In this document: one piece after another, positions 40,490 through 53,100 of the stretch
How the letters are laid out: each line of letters begins with the position of its first letter
Position numbering within the stretch: the first letter of the stretch is position 1
NCBI GenBank assembly: GCA_029721515.1
Contig: CM056565.1
Coordinates: forward strand, 3,078,242-3,142,241
Origin: Synanceia verrucosa
Lineage: Eukaryota; Chordata; Actinopteri; Perciformes; Synanceiidae
Reading direction: 5' to 3'
DNA: 64,000 nucleotides
Position numbers and translations under genes: made by a program
The notes under the pieces: generated by a model
Told to the model about the DNA's origin: nothing
Seen by the model: only the letters and a program-made list of their open reading frames with translations
The model's database searches: none

Positions 40490-41900
40490 CCTATTCAGGG
40501 TCTTTGGGGTCTGGATCTGATCCCAACGTCACTGGGTGAACGTGGTTCACTCTGGACAGATCAGCAGACCATCAGAGCACCAACACATAGAGACAGAAAC
40601 CATTCACACTGACATTCACACCTAGAACCAGTTTAGAGTCATCAGTTAACCTGAGCTGACTGTCTTTGGACTGAGGGGGGAAGTTGGAGAACCAGAGAAC
40701 CAGAGAGAACTACAGAGAACCACAGAGAACCAGATACCCCTTTTCCACTGGGGTGGTTCAGGGCTGGTTTGGAGGCAGATCCTGACTTAGCACCAGTTCT
40801 TTGTGTTTCCACAGCCTAAGCACCGGTCCCTGGTGCTTAAAACTGGGGCCAGATAAGCACCAAGTCTTTGCTGGTCCAGAGTTAAGCACCGTTTATGTCA
40901 GGGGCTTGGGGCGGGGTTATTGAGACCAACAAGACCAGAGTAAATACTGCCTGGTTCTATCACAAATCAAATGTATTGAAAGACTCCTGGGACACACAGA
41001 AGTTTTGCACAAACTGCACACTGAAATCCAGAACAATAGTGTTCCACCAGTACTGTGATCGTTGATGTGCCCAGGCAATAGATGACCTCCGTCTCTCTGG
41101 CAGCCGCGATACAATCTGTTCTCAAATGGAGTCACCGCTCAAAGCGATTAGTAACAGTTATATGGCGTTATATTTGTGCCACATTCCTGAGCAAACAAAT
41201 GAAGATCTGAACACAGAAATATATTTTGTGCTTAGTAAATTTATTTTTGCACGTACCTCAATCACCACTGTGTCGCAGTGTTTCTCCTGCTCGTGCATGT
41301 GCTCGATCAAAATCTGTCTTTGTTCACTCAGGAATGTTGCACAAATATAACGTCATGCAGTTAGTTTTGTCGGCTCTGGATTTTTTGAAAAGCCTTGTTT
41401 TGATTTCGCACTGCACAAGCAAAAATTCTGTGACATGCTGGTGTTGGTAGTTCGTTCGACTTATGTTCCTCCTTAGCACCGGTTGCTTTTCCATTTTAAA
41501 GGAGCCCAGTCAAAGCCACATCATTACATCACTGCAAAACATCAGTACATCCCATCTTTGTCGTAATTGCTTCGAGTGGCGACTCCTTTTGAGATAGAGA
41601 TTGTATCACAGCTGCCAGACGGAGGTCACCTAAGTCAGTCTTTGGCTCCGAACCAGCCCTGGACCACCCCAGTGGAAAAGGGGCAGGAGAGAACCAAAAG
41701 AGAACCAAGACAGAACCAGAGAGAACCAAAGAGAACCAAAGAGAACCGGAGAAAACCAAAAAGAACCAAAGAGAACCAGAGAGAACCAGAGAGAACCCAC
41801 CCTACCACTGGCAGAACATCAGACTCCACACAGAAGGACCCAGGTCAGAGTAGAACCTGAGACCATCTTACTGTGAGGACACAGCACTAACCACTACATT
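40490..41900 (-). mobile_element. SINE copy with internal minisatellite, split by a DNA transposon
   Basis: Left part 40490-40736 has SINE body (ACACATAGAGACAGAAACCA, CTTTGGACTGAGGGG) and GAGAACCA units. Right part 41684-41900 continues with GAGAACCA units, then CACACAGAAGGACCCAGG and CACTAACCACTACATTACC (head on the minus strand). The 947-bp element between them was inserted later. Confidence 0.8.
40737..41683. mobile_element. Non-autonomous DNA transposon with concentric inverted repeats
   Basis: Terminal inverted repeats of 33 bp (40737-40769 and 41651-41683; CCCCTTTTCCACTGGGGTGG...) differ at one position. Inside are a second inverted pair (about 41083-41147 with 41564-41629) and a third (41165-41196 with 41322-41352). 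No transposase frame; no clear target-site duplication. Family not assigned. Confidence 0.85.
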
Positions 41901-41942
41901 ACCATGGCAACCCCGTTATAAATGAATGAGAGTGTGTTCATA

Positions 41943-42328
41943 TTACTCTTTGAGTGCCATTGACGTAATAATACGTCAAAGTTTTTTTTCAGCAGTGGGT
42001 CGCAGATCGCGGCCTCACACAGCCTCACATGGTCTGTGAGTAATTTTGGGGCTTCTGGGAGATGTAGTCAGAGCATAAAGAGGCAGCATACACCACAGAG
42101 ATCAAAACAGGAAGTGGAGACGATCAAGATACGAAAGCAAAACGGACGGATTCTGGACTTTGTTTTCATGATGAAATAGAGAGTCTCTTCTTTCATTTCA
42201 GCCATTCAGTGTTTTCAGAGACATAGTACAAAATATTCTGTGGGTCTTGAAATATGACTCAAAATGGGCAAAAAAGCTGGAACAACACACTTTCAGTTTT
42301 ATAAAACGACTGGCACTCTAGGAGTTAA
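41943..42328 (+). mobile_element. TTAA-flanked MITE, copy 2 (both ends)
   Basis: Left end TTACTCTTTGAGTGCCAT (first site mutated from TTAA), right end TGGCACTCTAGGAGTTAA: inverted ends of about 14 bp beside TTAA. A subterminal palindrome TTGACGTAATAATACGTCAA lies at 41960-41979. The best-preserved copy of the family in the window, 386 bp. Confidence 0.85.
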
Positions 42329-42700
42329 TTGTGGCAACAGTGCACACAAAGCACGCTAAGGCAGCATTGTGTGGCACTATAAAAACTCTGCTGTACGCTC
42401 CTCTTATACTTCCACACATCCAGTATGGGTGGTGAGCCTCATGCTCCTTGAATATAAACTCTTTGAGATTCCCATTTGTAAAAAATAAGAAAGGAGACAA
42501 ACATCACTGTCTTCAGAATCAAGACAATACATGATAGACATCCCTGCCACTGAGCTCATCCCCCGCTGAGACTCTTCTCCATTTGAGTGGCATCCAAACC
42601 CACCACTACTGTCAACATGTTGATGTTAAATGCTGGTTTAGTTTCATCACTGACAAGTTGTAATTTGGGGTTTTACCCACAAATCTGCATGTTATAATCT

Positions 42701-42728
42701 GCTAGTGTGTGTGTGTGTGTGTGTGTGT
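42701..42728. repeat. (GT)n microsatellite
   Basis: About 14 GT units. Confidence 0.9.
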
Positions 42729-42749
42729 ATTCAGTGCAGGACTGCACTG

Positions 42750-45700
42750 TGTGTGTGTTGACGCTTGTTTGTGTGCCATTTCCTACGTCTCCTGGTTTCT
42801 GTTCTCATTCCAACTGGTATCAGCTGAAAGGCATCTTCTCTGTTATCAGTCCTCATTTTAATTGCAAATTCAGTGAGCGTGTTAGTGATTAAATGGAAAA
42901 TTGCACATTAATTGATGAAACTGAAGATAAAGCATTTCCAATTACTGCACAGTATTTTAGGCAGCCTCTCAAGTTTCGCCCATCCCTCGAAGGAATGGGA
43001 CACCAAACGTAAAATTTGAGCAGGCAATTGTGTAAACATATAACCTAAATATACACACACACAGAGAGCCATCATATGCGCCAAAACACATGCCATACAA
43101 TAGCTGATGAAGTGTGAACATACATGAAAGAACAGACAAGAACCCTGCACAGGCATCAACAAACAAGATACAATTTACTTTCAATGGAAGAGAATTTATA
43201 TACCACCAAAAACTTGCCTCTAAATAAAACTAAAAGCACAAATTGTCTGGCAATGGCTCTCTCTGAACTCGCCGAAGGTGTGTGGTTACACAATAAGTCA
43301 GAAAATTCATTTTGAGGACAAATTACATGTTTGTTCCTCAACAAAGGCCTTTGAACTATTATTGAGTTCATAATGCACATCAATTGAAAAGTGCCTGTAG
43401 TCGCAATCAAAATTCAAAAGCAAGCATGAAATAGAACATGAGAAGCAGGCATGAAATTATTCCAACAAACATCAAAGGGTTTTGTGAATTTGGATTGGAG
43501 GCAGTCATATTCTTTCATCGGTTTCTGTGCGGTAAGAAAAGCTCCTCTTCAATTTTCTAACAATTCTCAGGCATTGAATGAGCCTCTGCTGTGGCATCGC
43601 TGCAGTTTCACCCCGTTTACTACTTGTATTGAAATGAAAATCCATATGTGGTCACATATGAGGCGATCACTGCCTCTGGCCTCCACATTTTAACCATGTC
43701 CAACACTTTTTTTCTTGTCTGCTTTGGCTTGAATGTGAATTTATTTTACAGTGTTGAATTGCTTCCTGCTACAAACCAAGGTGATGAAAATGAAACGGAT
43801 CCTCCTCATGGATTGCAAATACAGAACGCTTCACAGGGAACATTTCTAACACTCCAGATGTGTGACCTGGCAGGGGGTCCTGCTGCATCAGTTCATTAAA
43901 AGCAGACTTCGACAAAGATGTGACCCTCTGTCACAGTGATTCATCGACACTTTGCTCTCTGCAAAATCAGGCTAATGTAGCCGTGAACACAGGTGACGGA
44001 GCTGATTATTATAACTCCCCCATACAGTCAAACTGAAGTTTACATTCATTATGTTCATGAGAATTGGATGGATGGACAACTGGAAGGCTAAATGTATCCA
44101 GGCACAGCTGTAATGTTCACCATTGTCACCTCTTATTTAGAGTATTAATCAAAGCATAGGTTGTGACCTAATGACATTGCTAGATGATTTTTACAACAGT
44201 CCAAAAATCTCAGGAATCACCAAAGTCATTGTCTGGGTTCTTTGTCTGGGAATCACAAATGTTTCTGTCAAGTTTTGTGTCAGTCGAGTTCATGAGGTAC
44301 TTCAGTTTTTTGAGTGATTGTCCATCTCTATGTGTTGGTCCTCTGATGGTCTGCTGATCTGTCCTTCAGCCAGTGAAGCTGGATCAGATTCTGAACCTGA
44401 AAGACCATGAAAAGGATAAGCAGCAGTTATCAGAAGATGAATGAATGAATGAGTAAACTACAGCAAAAGGTGGAATTCTGTCAACAATAACAGAGTATAG
44501 TAGTATGTGTCCCCTTTAACATATAAGCTCAACAATGGTGAAATTTATGCCTGATCAGACCAGGACCCCCAAACAGGTCCAACTCGATCATTTAAAGAGC
44601 CACTTCTTCTTCTGTTCTTCACCTTTGTTTGTTTTTTTTCTTTTAATTAAAATGGCCAGTCAACCATCGGTAAGACAGTGGTGTAGTCTCCTAAAGTGAG
44701 CTAGCCTCATTAAAACCAAGGTTCTGAATATGAACACTAGCTCCAGCTGACTCAATGTCAGCTGTGCTAAATTTGGAAATGGACCCACAGAAAGTGTTTG
44801 GATTTTGATGCCGAGGTAAAGAGTACCAACAGCAGCAGAAAAATGTAATTTAGACTCAAAAATCAAAACTGTACATTGCTGAGCTTCCTGTTGGTACGCA
44901 CGTCTATTTTTTAAGAAATCATGTTGATATTTATGTGCATATTTACTTACTTTACTCAGTATTGATTACCAATAAAACTCTTCTCAGGGTCCTTTAGATT
45001 CTGCATGCTGTTTGTAAAAACTCAAAATAACATTAAAGGCAGTCCATTTGCTTTCATCACCCAGAATTTCACAAGGATAGTGTGCAATTCTTTATGCTGC
45101 CATTTTTTAATAACCAAAACAACAACAGTGCAAATGCTTGTCTGCCTTAACTAGTGATTGGATTACCAGAATCCTGAAGATTTCCATAAATAATATCTTG
45201 TGCATATTCATGAAAACAGAGAGAGTGTATCACGATTTTCCACTCAAGGCTAGATTAACTCTCTAAATGTTGACACCATGACCACAGCAGCCAGTGTGAT
45301 TCCAGATCTGATACCACATGCATGCATGGGGGGGGACCAGCTGAACAGGATGTAAGGAGCTGTTTTGCTCATCGTCCCATCAAAATCTCATCTAATCTGC
45401 CCTGTTTGAGTTTGTTGGTGAAGAGGTTGACCTGCAAATGCAATGAATTCCATTTGGAAGTGGGGTATGTCACCTTGGTCAGATTTTATGCATCCTGATG
45501 CCTTGCTAGAGAGGAGGATGAATAAATAAATCAGGTGTTTTTGAATATGAGGAGGATCTAATCATCGCCTTATTGTCAGGCCTGATTTCCAATGCAAACA
45601 CCAAGAGGCGAGGCCTTGATGGCGTTGCGTGAAATGGTGGAGGGAATAGTAATGAGATTTGGAGCAGGGGAGGAGGGGTTCTGTGTACACATTTATGGTT

Positions 45701-47860
45701 GGACTCAACACAGAAAACTCACAGTTCAGAGAACAAACACCCTCACACTCGTGGGAATGGGTGTACATGCAAACATATTCATTTATATTAATGCACAAAT
45801 GCCAACATTAAACACAGAGATGGTAAAGCTTCAACTAGTGTCATCTTGAGGGTAATATCACAGGCACTGCCTCTTGCCCAAATGCATATGCACACACACA
45901 TTTCCACACACACACTCGAAGAGCATACACAGCCGGAGGCAAAGATGGTCTCACCAGTGGTCTTAGGGCTACAAATCCCCCCCAGGCAACAGCGAGCTCC
46001 ACACATACTGCAGTCAGGACCCAGTCCACAATCCCAGACCACCTCATTAACCTGGGCCAGCAGCCCTCCCTCACCCTGCTCCCCACAGCCCACACTTACA
46101 ATTCATTCTAGTATCATTTATTCACCTGCTCTTGTTGATTGGACTCAACAAGATATATAAGGCGCAGAATGGAAGATTGGCAAAAGACATTTCAACATTG
46201 TTGCATTCAACATCAGTCGAGTGAAAAAACAACTCTCCCGCTTACAACCAACACTATGTTGGTTAAGTAGCGAGAAGAAATTAATCAGCTAGAATCAGCT
46301 ATAAGAACACATCCCAGTACGTCCCATACTGATTCTTTGTCAGAAACTCTGCATCACTTTTCAGACACAGGAAGCATGGGAATGAAACATCGAGGAACAC
46401 AAGAGTCACTGAAATAGTGAAAAAAACTATTAACAATGATTTCACAATAAAAAGGCATTTATATTTGTTTACAAATTAAATATCTATGACTAAAATGTTT
46501 CATATTGAAAGAACAAGAAAGAAAATGTATGCATTTCCACAAGGGATAAAAATAAGAAACCATTTTAAACAACGTTTACAGCCATTTGAGCTTTCAGAGG
46601 TGATGCGGTGCACCTGAATACACCATTTCAGTGCGTCCCTGGCGGTGCCCCGAACCATACAAAGCAATGTGTTGAGATGGCACGACTGACCACAGCCCTC
46701 TGAAAGGCGTGACTGCAGTGCAATAGATGGAGAGTTTTCAAAGACACTCCAAAATGTCTTGTTACTGTATCTCTACCTGAGCCAGACATCCATATCTGCA
46801 TCCGTTCCCTCCTTTATACATCAGTCTGCACATGACAACATGACAACCTGACAGCCAGTCAGAGAGTGTTGTACAGCTTCTGTGCAGGCTAATTTTAATT
46901 CTTTTTGAGCTCTGTATTTAGTGCCACAAAGAGGCTCAATTTTATTTTATATTCCCTTCTTTTTATTGGCCATGGACAGCATCTCCTGTTAAACATGTCC
47001 TTTGGCCTTGTCCTCTTCTCACTGACTGGGCTGACTTCATTCGAAGGGTTCCTCTGACTTGTCCTTATCAATTTCCAATGACATTTTATGGTAGAATTTG
47101 AATCTATAACCTTTCCAGATTATTCTTTCATACAGAACTTTTTAATGAACGCCCTTTACATATTCAAATATGCCCCAAAGCCATAATGAAGACATAGCGA
47201 ATTCCCTTAGGGATGACAGTTTGCAAGAGTCATTGCTTTCTTTCTAACTGCTGACAATGTGCTCCAATCTGACTGCAATTCTTATTTTCTTTGTACTCAT
47301 GCAAATATTTGTTTGGATATTACAGATTCCGGTTTGATTGTGTTCCTGATTTTAAAAATTAGATTAAAGGCTCAAGTAAAATGGATAGTGGTAAAACTAC
47401 AGTCGGCCTAGATTTTTTTATAATTCCCTAAGGACAAGTGGTTTGCATGCAAATAACCTTATTAGCATAGCTAAAAGCCCTTTCTATAATGAGGTGTTTT
47501 TTTCTGAGGAGGCTAAACACATAAGACAAAGATGAAAAGAATACTGACTGCAGGTAAATGGCCATGCCATTTATAATCTGTATCAAGAGGTATCTGATTT
47601 GCAATTTCTTTTGTAACTATACTAAAAAAGGTTAGAAAGCAAGCAAGCAAGAAAGTTTATAAGCATATTTCTATTCTAGTTCCCTCTAATGAAACCAAAA
47701 GGTGAGATGTAACTCACAACAGGTTTTGCAATGCAATATTTCATTTTTATTGTTCCTTTTTTAAAATTTAGTCTATCTACAAAGCATTGGGTTGAAATCA
47801 TGACTAAAGGTGGATTTCTTCACATTGCTACTGATCTTGAATCTTGGAATCAACATGTAC
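42750..47860. other. Unique-looking DNA upstream of pknox2 coding exons
   Basis: Non-coding and largely free of recognised repeats except a SINE 3' fragment at about 44320-44440. 46560-47640 is AT-rich and low in obvious repeats, a plausible place for conserved regulatory elements. No exon recognised. Confidence 0.5.
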
Positions 47861-47872
47861 AGATATAGAGGG

Positions 47873-50515
47873 GTAATCTGAGTCTATGATATCATTAGAA
47901 TTAACACATCATCATCTACTATTGTCTGTGTAAAGATATAGAGCAGTAATGTCTACCTGAGTCTGTGATATCACAGTATTAATATATCATCATCTACTAT
48001 TGTCTGTGTAAAGATACAGAGGAGTAATGTCTACCTGAGTCTGTGATATCACAGTATTAATATATCATCATCTACTATTGTCTGTGTAAAGATACAGAGG
48101 AGTAACGTCTACCTGAGTCTGTGATATCACAGTATTAATATATCATCATCTACTATTGTCTGTGTAAAGATACAGAGGAGTAATGTCTACCTGAGTCTGT
48201 GATATCACAGTATTAATATATCATCATCTACTATTGTCTGTGTAAAGATACAGAGGAGTAATGTCTACCTGAGTCTGTGATATCACAGTATTAATATATC
48301 ATCATCTACTATTGTCTGTATGTAAAGATACAGAGGAGTAACGTCTACCTGAGTCTGTAATATCACAGTATAAATATATCATCATCTACTATTGTCTGTA
48401 TGTAAAGATACAGAGGAGTAACGTCTACCTGAGTCTGTAATATCACAGTATAAATATATCATCATCTACTATTGTCTGTATGTAAAGATACAGAGGAGTA
48501 ACGTCTACCTGAGTTTGTGATATCACAGTATTAATATATCATCATCTGCTATTGTCTGTATATAAAGATACAGAGGAGTAACGTCTACCTGAGTTTGTGA
48601 TATCACAGTATTAATATATCATCATCTGCTATTGTCTGTGTAAAGATACAGAGGAGTAATGTCTACCTGAGTCTGTGATATCACAGTATTAATATATCAT
48701 CATCTACTATTGTCTGTATGTAAAGATACAGAGGAGTAACGTCTACCTGAGTTTGTGATATCACAGTATTAATATATCATCATCTACTATTGTCTGTATG
48801 TAAAGATACAGAGGAGTAACGTCTACCTGAGTCTGTGACATCACAGTATTAATATATCATCATCTACTATTGTCTGTATGTAAAGATACAGAGGAGTAAC
48901 GTCTACCTGAGTTTGTGATATCACAGTATTAATATATCATCATCTACTATTGTCTGTATGTAAAGATACAGAGGAGTAACATCTACCTGAGTCTGTGATA
49001 TCACAGTATTAATATATCATCATCTACTATTGTCTGTATATAAAGATACAGAGGAGTAACGTCTACCTGAGTCTGGGATATCACAGTATTAATATATCAT
49101 CATCTACTATTGTCTGTGTAAAGATACAGAGGAGTAATGTCTACCTGAGTCTGTAATATCACAGTATTAATATATCATCATCTACTATTGTCTGTGTAAA
49201 GATACAGAGGAGTAACGTCTACCTGAGTCTGTGATATCACAGTATTAATATATCATCATCTACTATTGTCTGTATGTAAAGATACAGAGGAGTAACGTCT
49301 ACCTGAGTCTGTGATATCACAGTATTAATATATCATCATCTACTATTGTCTGTATGTAAAGATACAGAGGAGTAACGTCTACCTGAGTCTGTGATATCAC
49401 AGTATTAATATATCATCATCTACTATTGTCTGTATGTAAAGATACAGAGGAGTAACGTCTACCTGAGTCTGTGATATCACAGTATTAATATATCATCATC
49501 TTCTATTGTCTGTGTAAAGATACAGAGGAGTAATGTCTACCTGAGCCTGTGATATCACAGTATTAATATATCATCATCTACTATTGTCTGTGTAAAGATA
49601 CAGAGGAGTAATGTCTACCTGAGTCTGTAATATCACAGTATTAATATATCATCATCTACTATTGTCTGTGTAAAGATACAGAGGAGTAACGTCTACCTGA
49701 GTCTGTAATATCACAGTATTAATATATCATCATCTTCTATTGTCTGTATGTAAAGATACAGAGGAGTAACGTCTACCTGAGTCTGTGATATCACAGTATT
49801 AATATATCATCATCTACTATTGTCTGTATGTAAAGATACAGAGGAGTAACGTCTACCTGAGTCTGTGATATCACAGTATTAATATATCATCATCTACTAT
49901 TGTCTGTGTAAAGATACAGAGGAGTAACGTCTACCTGAGTCTGTGATATCACAGTATTAATATATCATCATCTACTATTGTCTGTGTAAAGATACAGAGG
50001 AGTAACGTCTACCTGAGTCTGTGATATCACAGTATTAATATATCATCATCTACTATTGTCTGTGTAAAGATACAGAGGAGTAACGTCTACCTGAGTCTGT
50101 GATATCACAGTATTAATATATCATCATCTACTATTGTCTGTGTAAAGATACAGAGGAGTAATGTCTACCTGAGTCTGTGATATCACAGTATTAATATATC
50201 ATCATCTACTATTGTCTGTATGTAAAGATACAGAGGAGTAACGTCTACCTGAGTCTGTGATATCACAGTATTAATATATCATCATCTACTATTGTCTGTA
50301 TGTAAAGATACAGAGGAGTAACGTCTACCTGAGTCTGTGATATCACAGTATTAATATATCATCATCTACTATTGTCTGTATGTAAAGATACAGAGAAGTA
50401 ACGTCTACCTGAGTCTGTGATATCACAGTATTAATATATCATCATCTACTATTGTCTGTATGTAAAGATACAGAGGAGTAACGTCTACCTGAGTCTGTGA
50501 TATCACAGTATTAAT
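47873..50515. repeat. Minisatellite of 78/80-bp units, about 33.5 copies
   Basis: Unit starts GTCTACCTGAGTCTGTGATA and includes the palindrome GTGATATCAC and ATATATCATCATCTACTA. Starts at 47951, 48029, 48107, 48185, 48263, 48343 ... 50403, 50483. 32 full periods were counted: 14 of 78 bp (TGTCTGTGTAAAG) and 18 of 80 bp (TGTCTGTATGTAAAG or TATATAAAG). The first unit (from about 47873) is diverged; the last is partial and stops at AATGTGTTGAC. No open frame and no unique spacers. Confidence 0.98.
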
Positions 50516-51240
50516 GTGTTGACAGCTGATAATGCCAGCCTTTGCACCACTGTTTGCACCGCTAGCACATTTAACAACGAATACAACATAGTTTTAATGT
50601 TTTTTTTATTATCCTCAGGTCCATGCACATTCATCAACATTCCTGACTATGTAAGCCAAAGGGCTAATTTCAAACTGTTGTCCCTCAGCCTGATGTCTTA
50701 TGTCGGTAAGTCATGTTTCCAGCTGGATGATAAAAGCAGTAGCATATTCCAAGCTGCATCTGATCAGATATTTCTCAGGCATTGGGATGGATAATTAGGA
50801 GGTGGTTAAATAAAGGGGAAACACAACACAAACAGCAGAGCTGCTTGACATGTACTGTAAATATATACTACTGTATGTCAGATGAAGGTTGGAAAGTTGA
50901 TCAAATCAGCAGATATAAATGTAATCAATAATCTCTGTAATTAGAACAGAGATATGTTACTGTTGAGTAAAACATCACACCATCTGAGTGAACACTCATT
51001 AATGTTAAACCAGTTTGCACTGGTTACAGCTATATTTCAGCATGAAGGTCTGTTTCGGCTGCAGCATGCTGCTCTAGCCTCATTCAGAGAAATGATAATA
51101 AGAACATGGTCACGCTCGCCTTCAGAGACTATACGACACGTGGCAAACATGGCGACCAAACTGTTGTCAAACCTGCTTCAGTGAACTTATTTTTGTTTCA
51201 GAGCTGTTAAATTAAATTTACACAAACTGGTGCTTTATCA
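50516..51240. other. Non-coding DNA right of the minisatellite
   Basis: Frames of up to 92 codons show no similarity. Confidence 0.5.
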
Positions 51241-51251
51241 TTTCCTAAAGC

Positions 51252-51295
51252 AAACACACACACAGACACACACACACACACACACACTTGTACAG

Positions 51296-51330
<35 letters not shown>
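51252..51330. repeat. Paired (CA)n microsatellites
   Basis: Two CA runs separated by TTGTACAGGCACAT. Confidence 0.95.
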
Positions 51331-51333
<3 letters not shown>

Positions 51334-51537
51334 ACTCCTGGGAAGCGAGTGGGTGGTGAGTGCCAACACCGCACTCCCCTCCACTAACAAAAATAGCACT
51401 GCAACAGTGGCTGTGTGGTGCAAAAGGCTCAAAGATCCACGGATGAAATGATGTTCAGTGGAACGTGGGTCTCAAGCCGTATTTTATGTTGTCGACAAAT
51501 CCAATGAAAAAGCTCAAACCAACAGTGAATATATCGA

Positions 51538-51890
51538 TTAACTCTTTGAGTACCAGCCAGTTTATAAAACAGAAAGAGTGTTGTTCCAGCATTTTTGCCA
51601 ATTTTGAGTCATATTTAAAGACCCACAGAATATTTTGTACTATGTCTCTGAAAACACCGAATAGTTCAAATGAAAGAAGAGACTCTCTATTTCATCATGA
51701 AAAAAATGTGTTTTTACCTTGTTCTATTCTTGTTTTATCAGAGGTAGAGTAGAGGCCACTTTCACCAAAATCACCACTTTTTGTCCAGAATCGGTTTATT
51801 TTGCTCTCTAATCTCGATCGTCTCCACTTCCTAATTTGATCTCTGTGGCGTCTCTTTATGTCTGTTCACTACATCCTCTGTCGTGAACAG
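51538..51890 (-). mobile_element. TTAA-flanked MITE, copy 3
   Basis: Right terminus at 51538 (TTAACTCTTTGAGTACCAG on the plus strand) followed by the complement of the family body (GAGACTCTCTATTTCATCAT, ATCTCGATCGTCTCCACTTC). The far end is lost. Confidence 0.8.
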
Positions 51891-51924
51891 AAGCTGCATC
51901 CTTCAGGTGTCCCACATGCTTTCA

Positions 51925-52345
51925 GTGTTGTGCTAGATACTGAAAAATATTAACTATTTACAGTTACTAGTTACTTCATTCAAAAAGTAACTCAATTACT
52001 TTGTTGTTTACTTACACCAAAAGTAATGATTTAGATTTTGACTTGGAGCTCGGAAATTCCTACAAACCTGGGCGCACCATGAGTTGATTCACTCAAACAC
52101 CGGGCTCCCAGTGCTGCAATGACATTAATCAGTGTCTCTATGAATCTCAAGGGGACATGTCCCCTGTCCCTCGAGCCATCTGAAAGTATGACTGAAAGCA
52201 ATCTGAATTCATCAATCAGGCAATCACTTTCCAAATAACAGAAAATGCATCATATTGTCATGGTAACTGCTTTTATTTATTTAAAAAGTAATGCTTTAGA
52301 GTATTAGCTACTGACAAAAGTAACACTGTTACAGTGATGCATCTC
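51925..52345. mobile_element. hAT-like non-autonomous element
   Basis: Left end CAGTGTTGTGCTAGATACTG with AGTTACTAGTTACTT; right end GCTACTGACAAAAGTAACACTG, an approximate inverted match. The CAGTGTTG...AGTTACTTT style ends are typical of teleost hAT MITEs. Target duplication not evident. Confidence 0.6.
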
Positions 52346-52794
52346 TAATAACTCATTACTGCCTTACACTGCATGCTTCCACTTTAAATGCTGCAGCATC
52401 ACAGATGTGCTGCATGTAGAGCATGTTAGCGTGTCTCTGATGTGTTTAGGGAGAAATGTTCCCAGACTTTTGATCTTTTAGGTGATGTTGCTGCAGTGGC
52501 CGCAGAAATTTCTCTGACTTGCCGGTCACCGGTCGCACTGACTCGTGCATGTTCGTTTCCGACTGGAACAATACGACCGGTGATGACACAGACTATTATC
52601 AACAATTGAATTCGTCGGCAACGAATTATATTATTGATCTTTGTCAACTATGTCAACTACTTGTTGCACCTCTCAACTGGATACAGTGTTGAAAGCAGCC
52701 TCCCTTTTATTCCTATGAGATGGAGTGTTAAAATACCCGCATCAACCTGGTGATCTTCCTCACCTGTTGGGCTCATAGTACAGGAGCAGCAGTA

Positions 52795-53100
52795 AATGGT
52801 GGTAAATGGTGTTGCATTTGTATAGCGCTTTTCCAGTCTACCGACAGCTCAAAGCGCTTTTACACTACATTTCCCATTCACCCATTCACACACACATTCA
52901 TACACTGATGCCAGTGGCTGCCATGCAAGGCGCCAACAGCTCATCAGGAGCAATTTGGGGTTCAGTGTGCTCAAGGAAGTGTGCTCAAGGACAGTGTGCT
53001 CAAGGACACTTCGACATGCGCCTCGGGGGAGCCGGGATTCGAACCAGTGATCTTCCGATCACTAAACGACACACTCTACCACTGAGCCACAGCCGCCCCA
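52795..53100 (-). mobile_element. tRNA-derived SINE, near full length
   Basis: On the minus strand: head GCGGCTGTGGCTCAGTGGTA with the B-box-like GGTTCGAATCC, a body with three GTCCTTGAGCACA-type units, and a 3' part containing AAAGCGCTTTTACACT complement and GCGCTATACAAATGC. Not a functional tRNA gene. Confidence 0.85.

Noticed and set aside
47873..50515. CRISPR-like array
   Set aside because: Whole 78/80-bp units repeat without unique spacers, in a vertebrate genome; it is a minisatellite.
53030..53100. tRNA gene
   Set aside because: A- and B-box-like sequences are present, but this is the head of a SINE with a degenerate cloverleaf. The same applies to the heads near 2378, 14037, 20310, 21741 and 56435.
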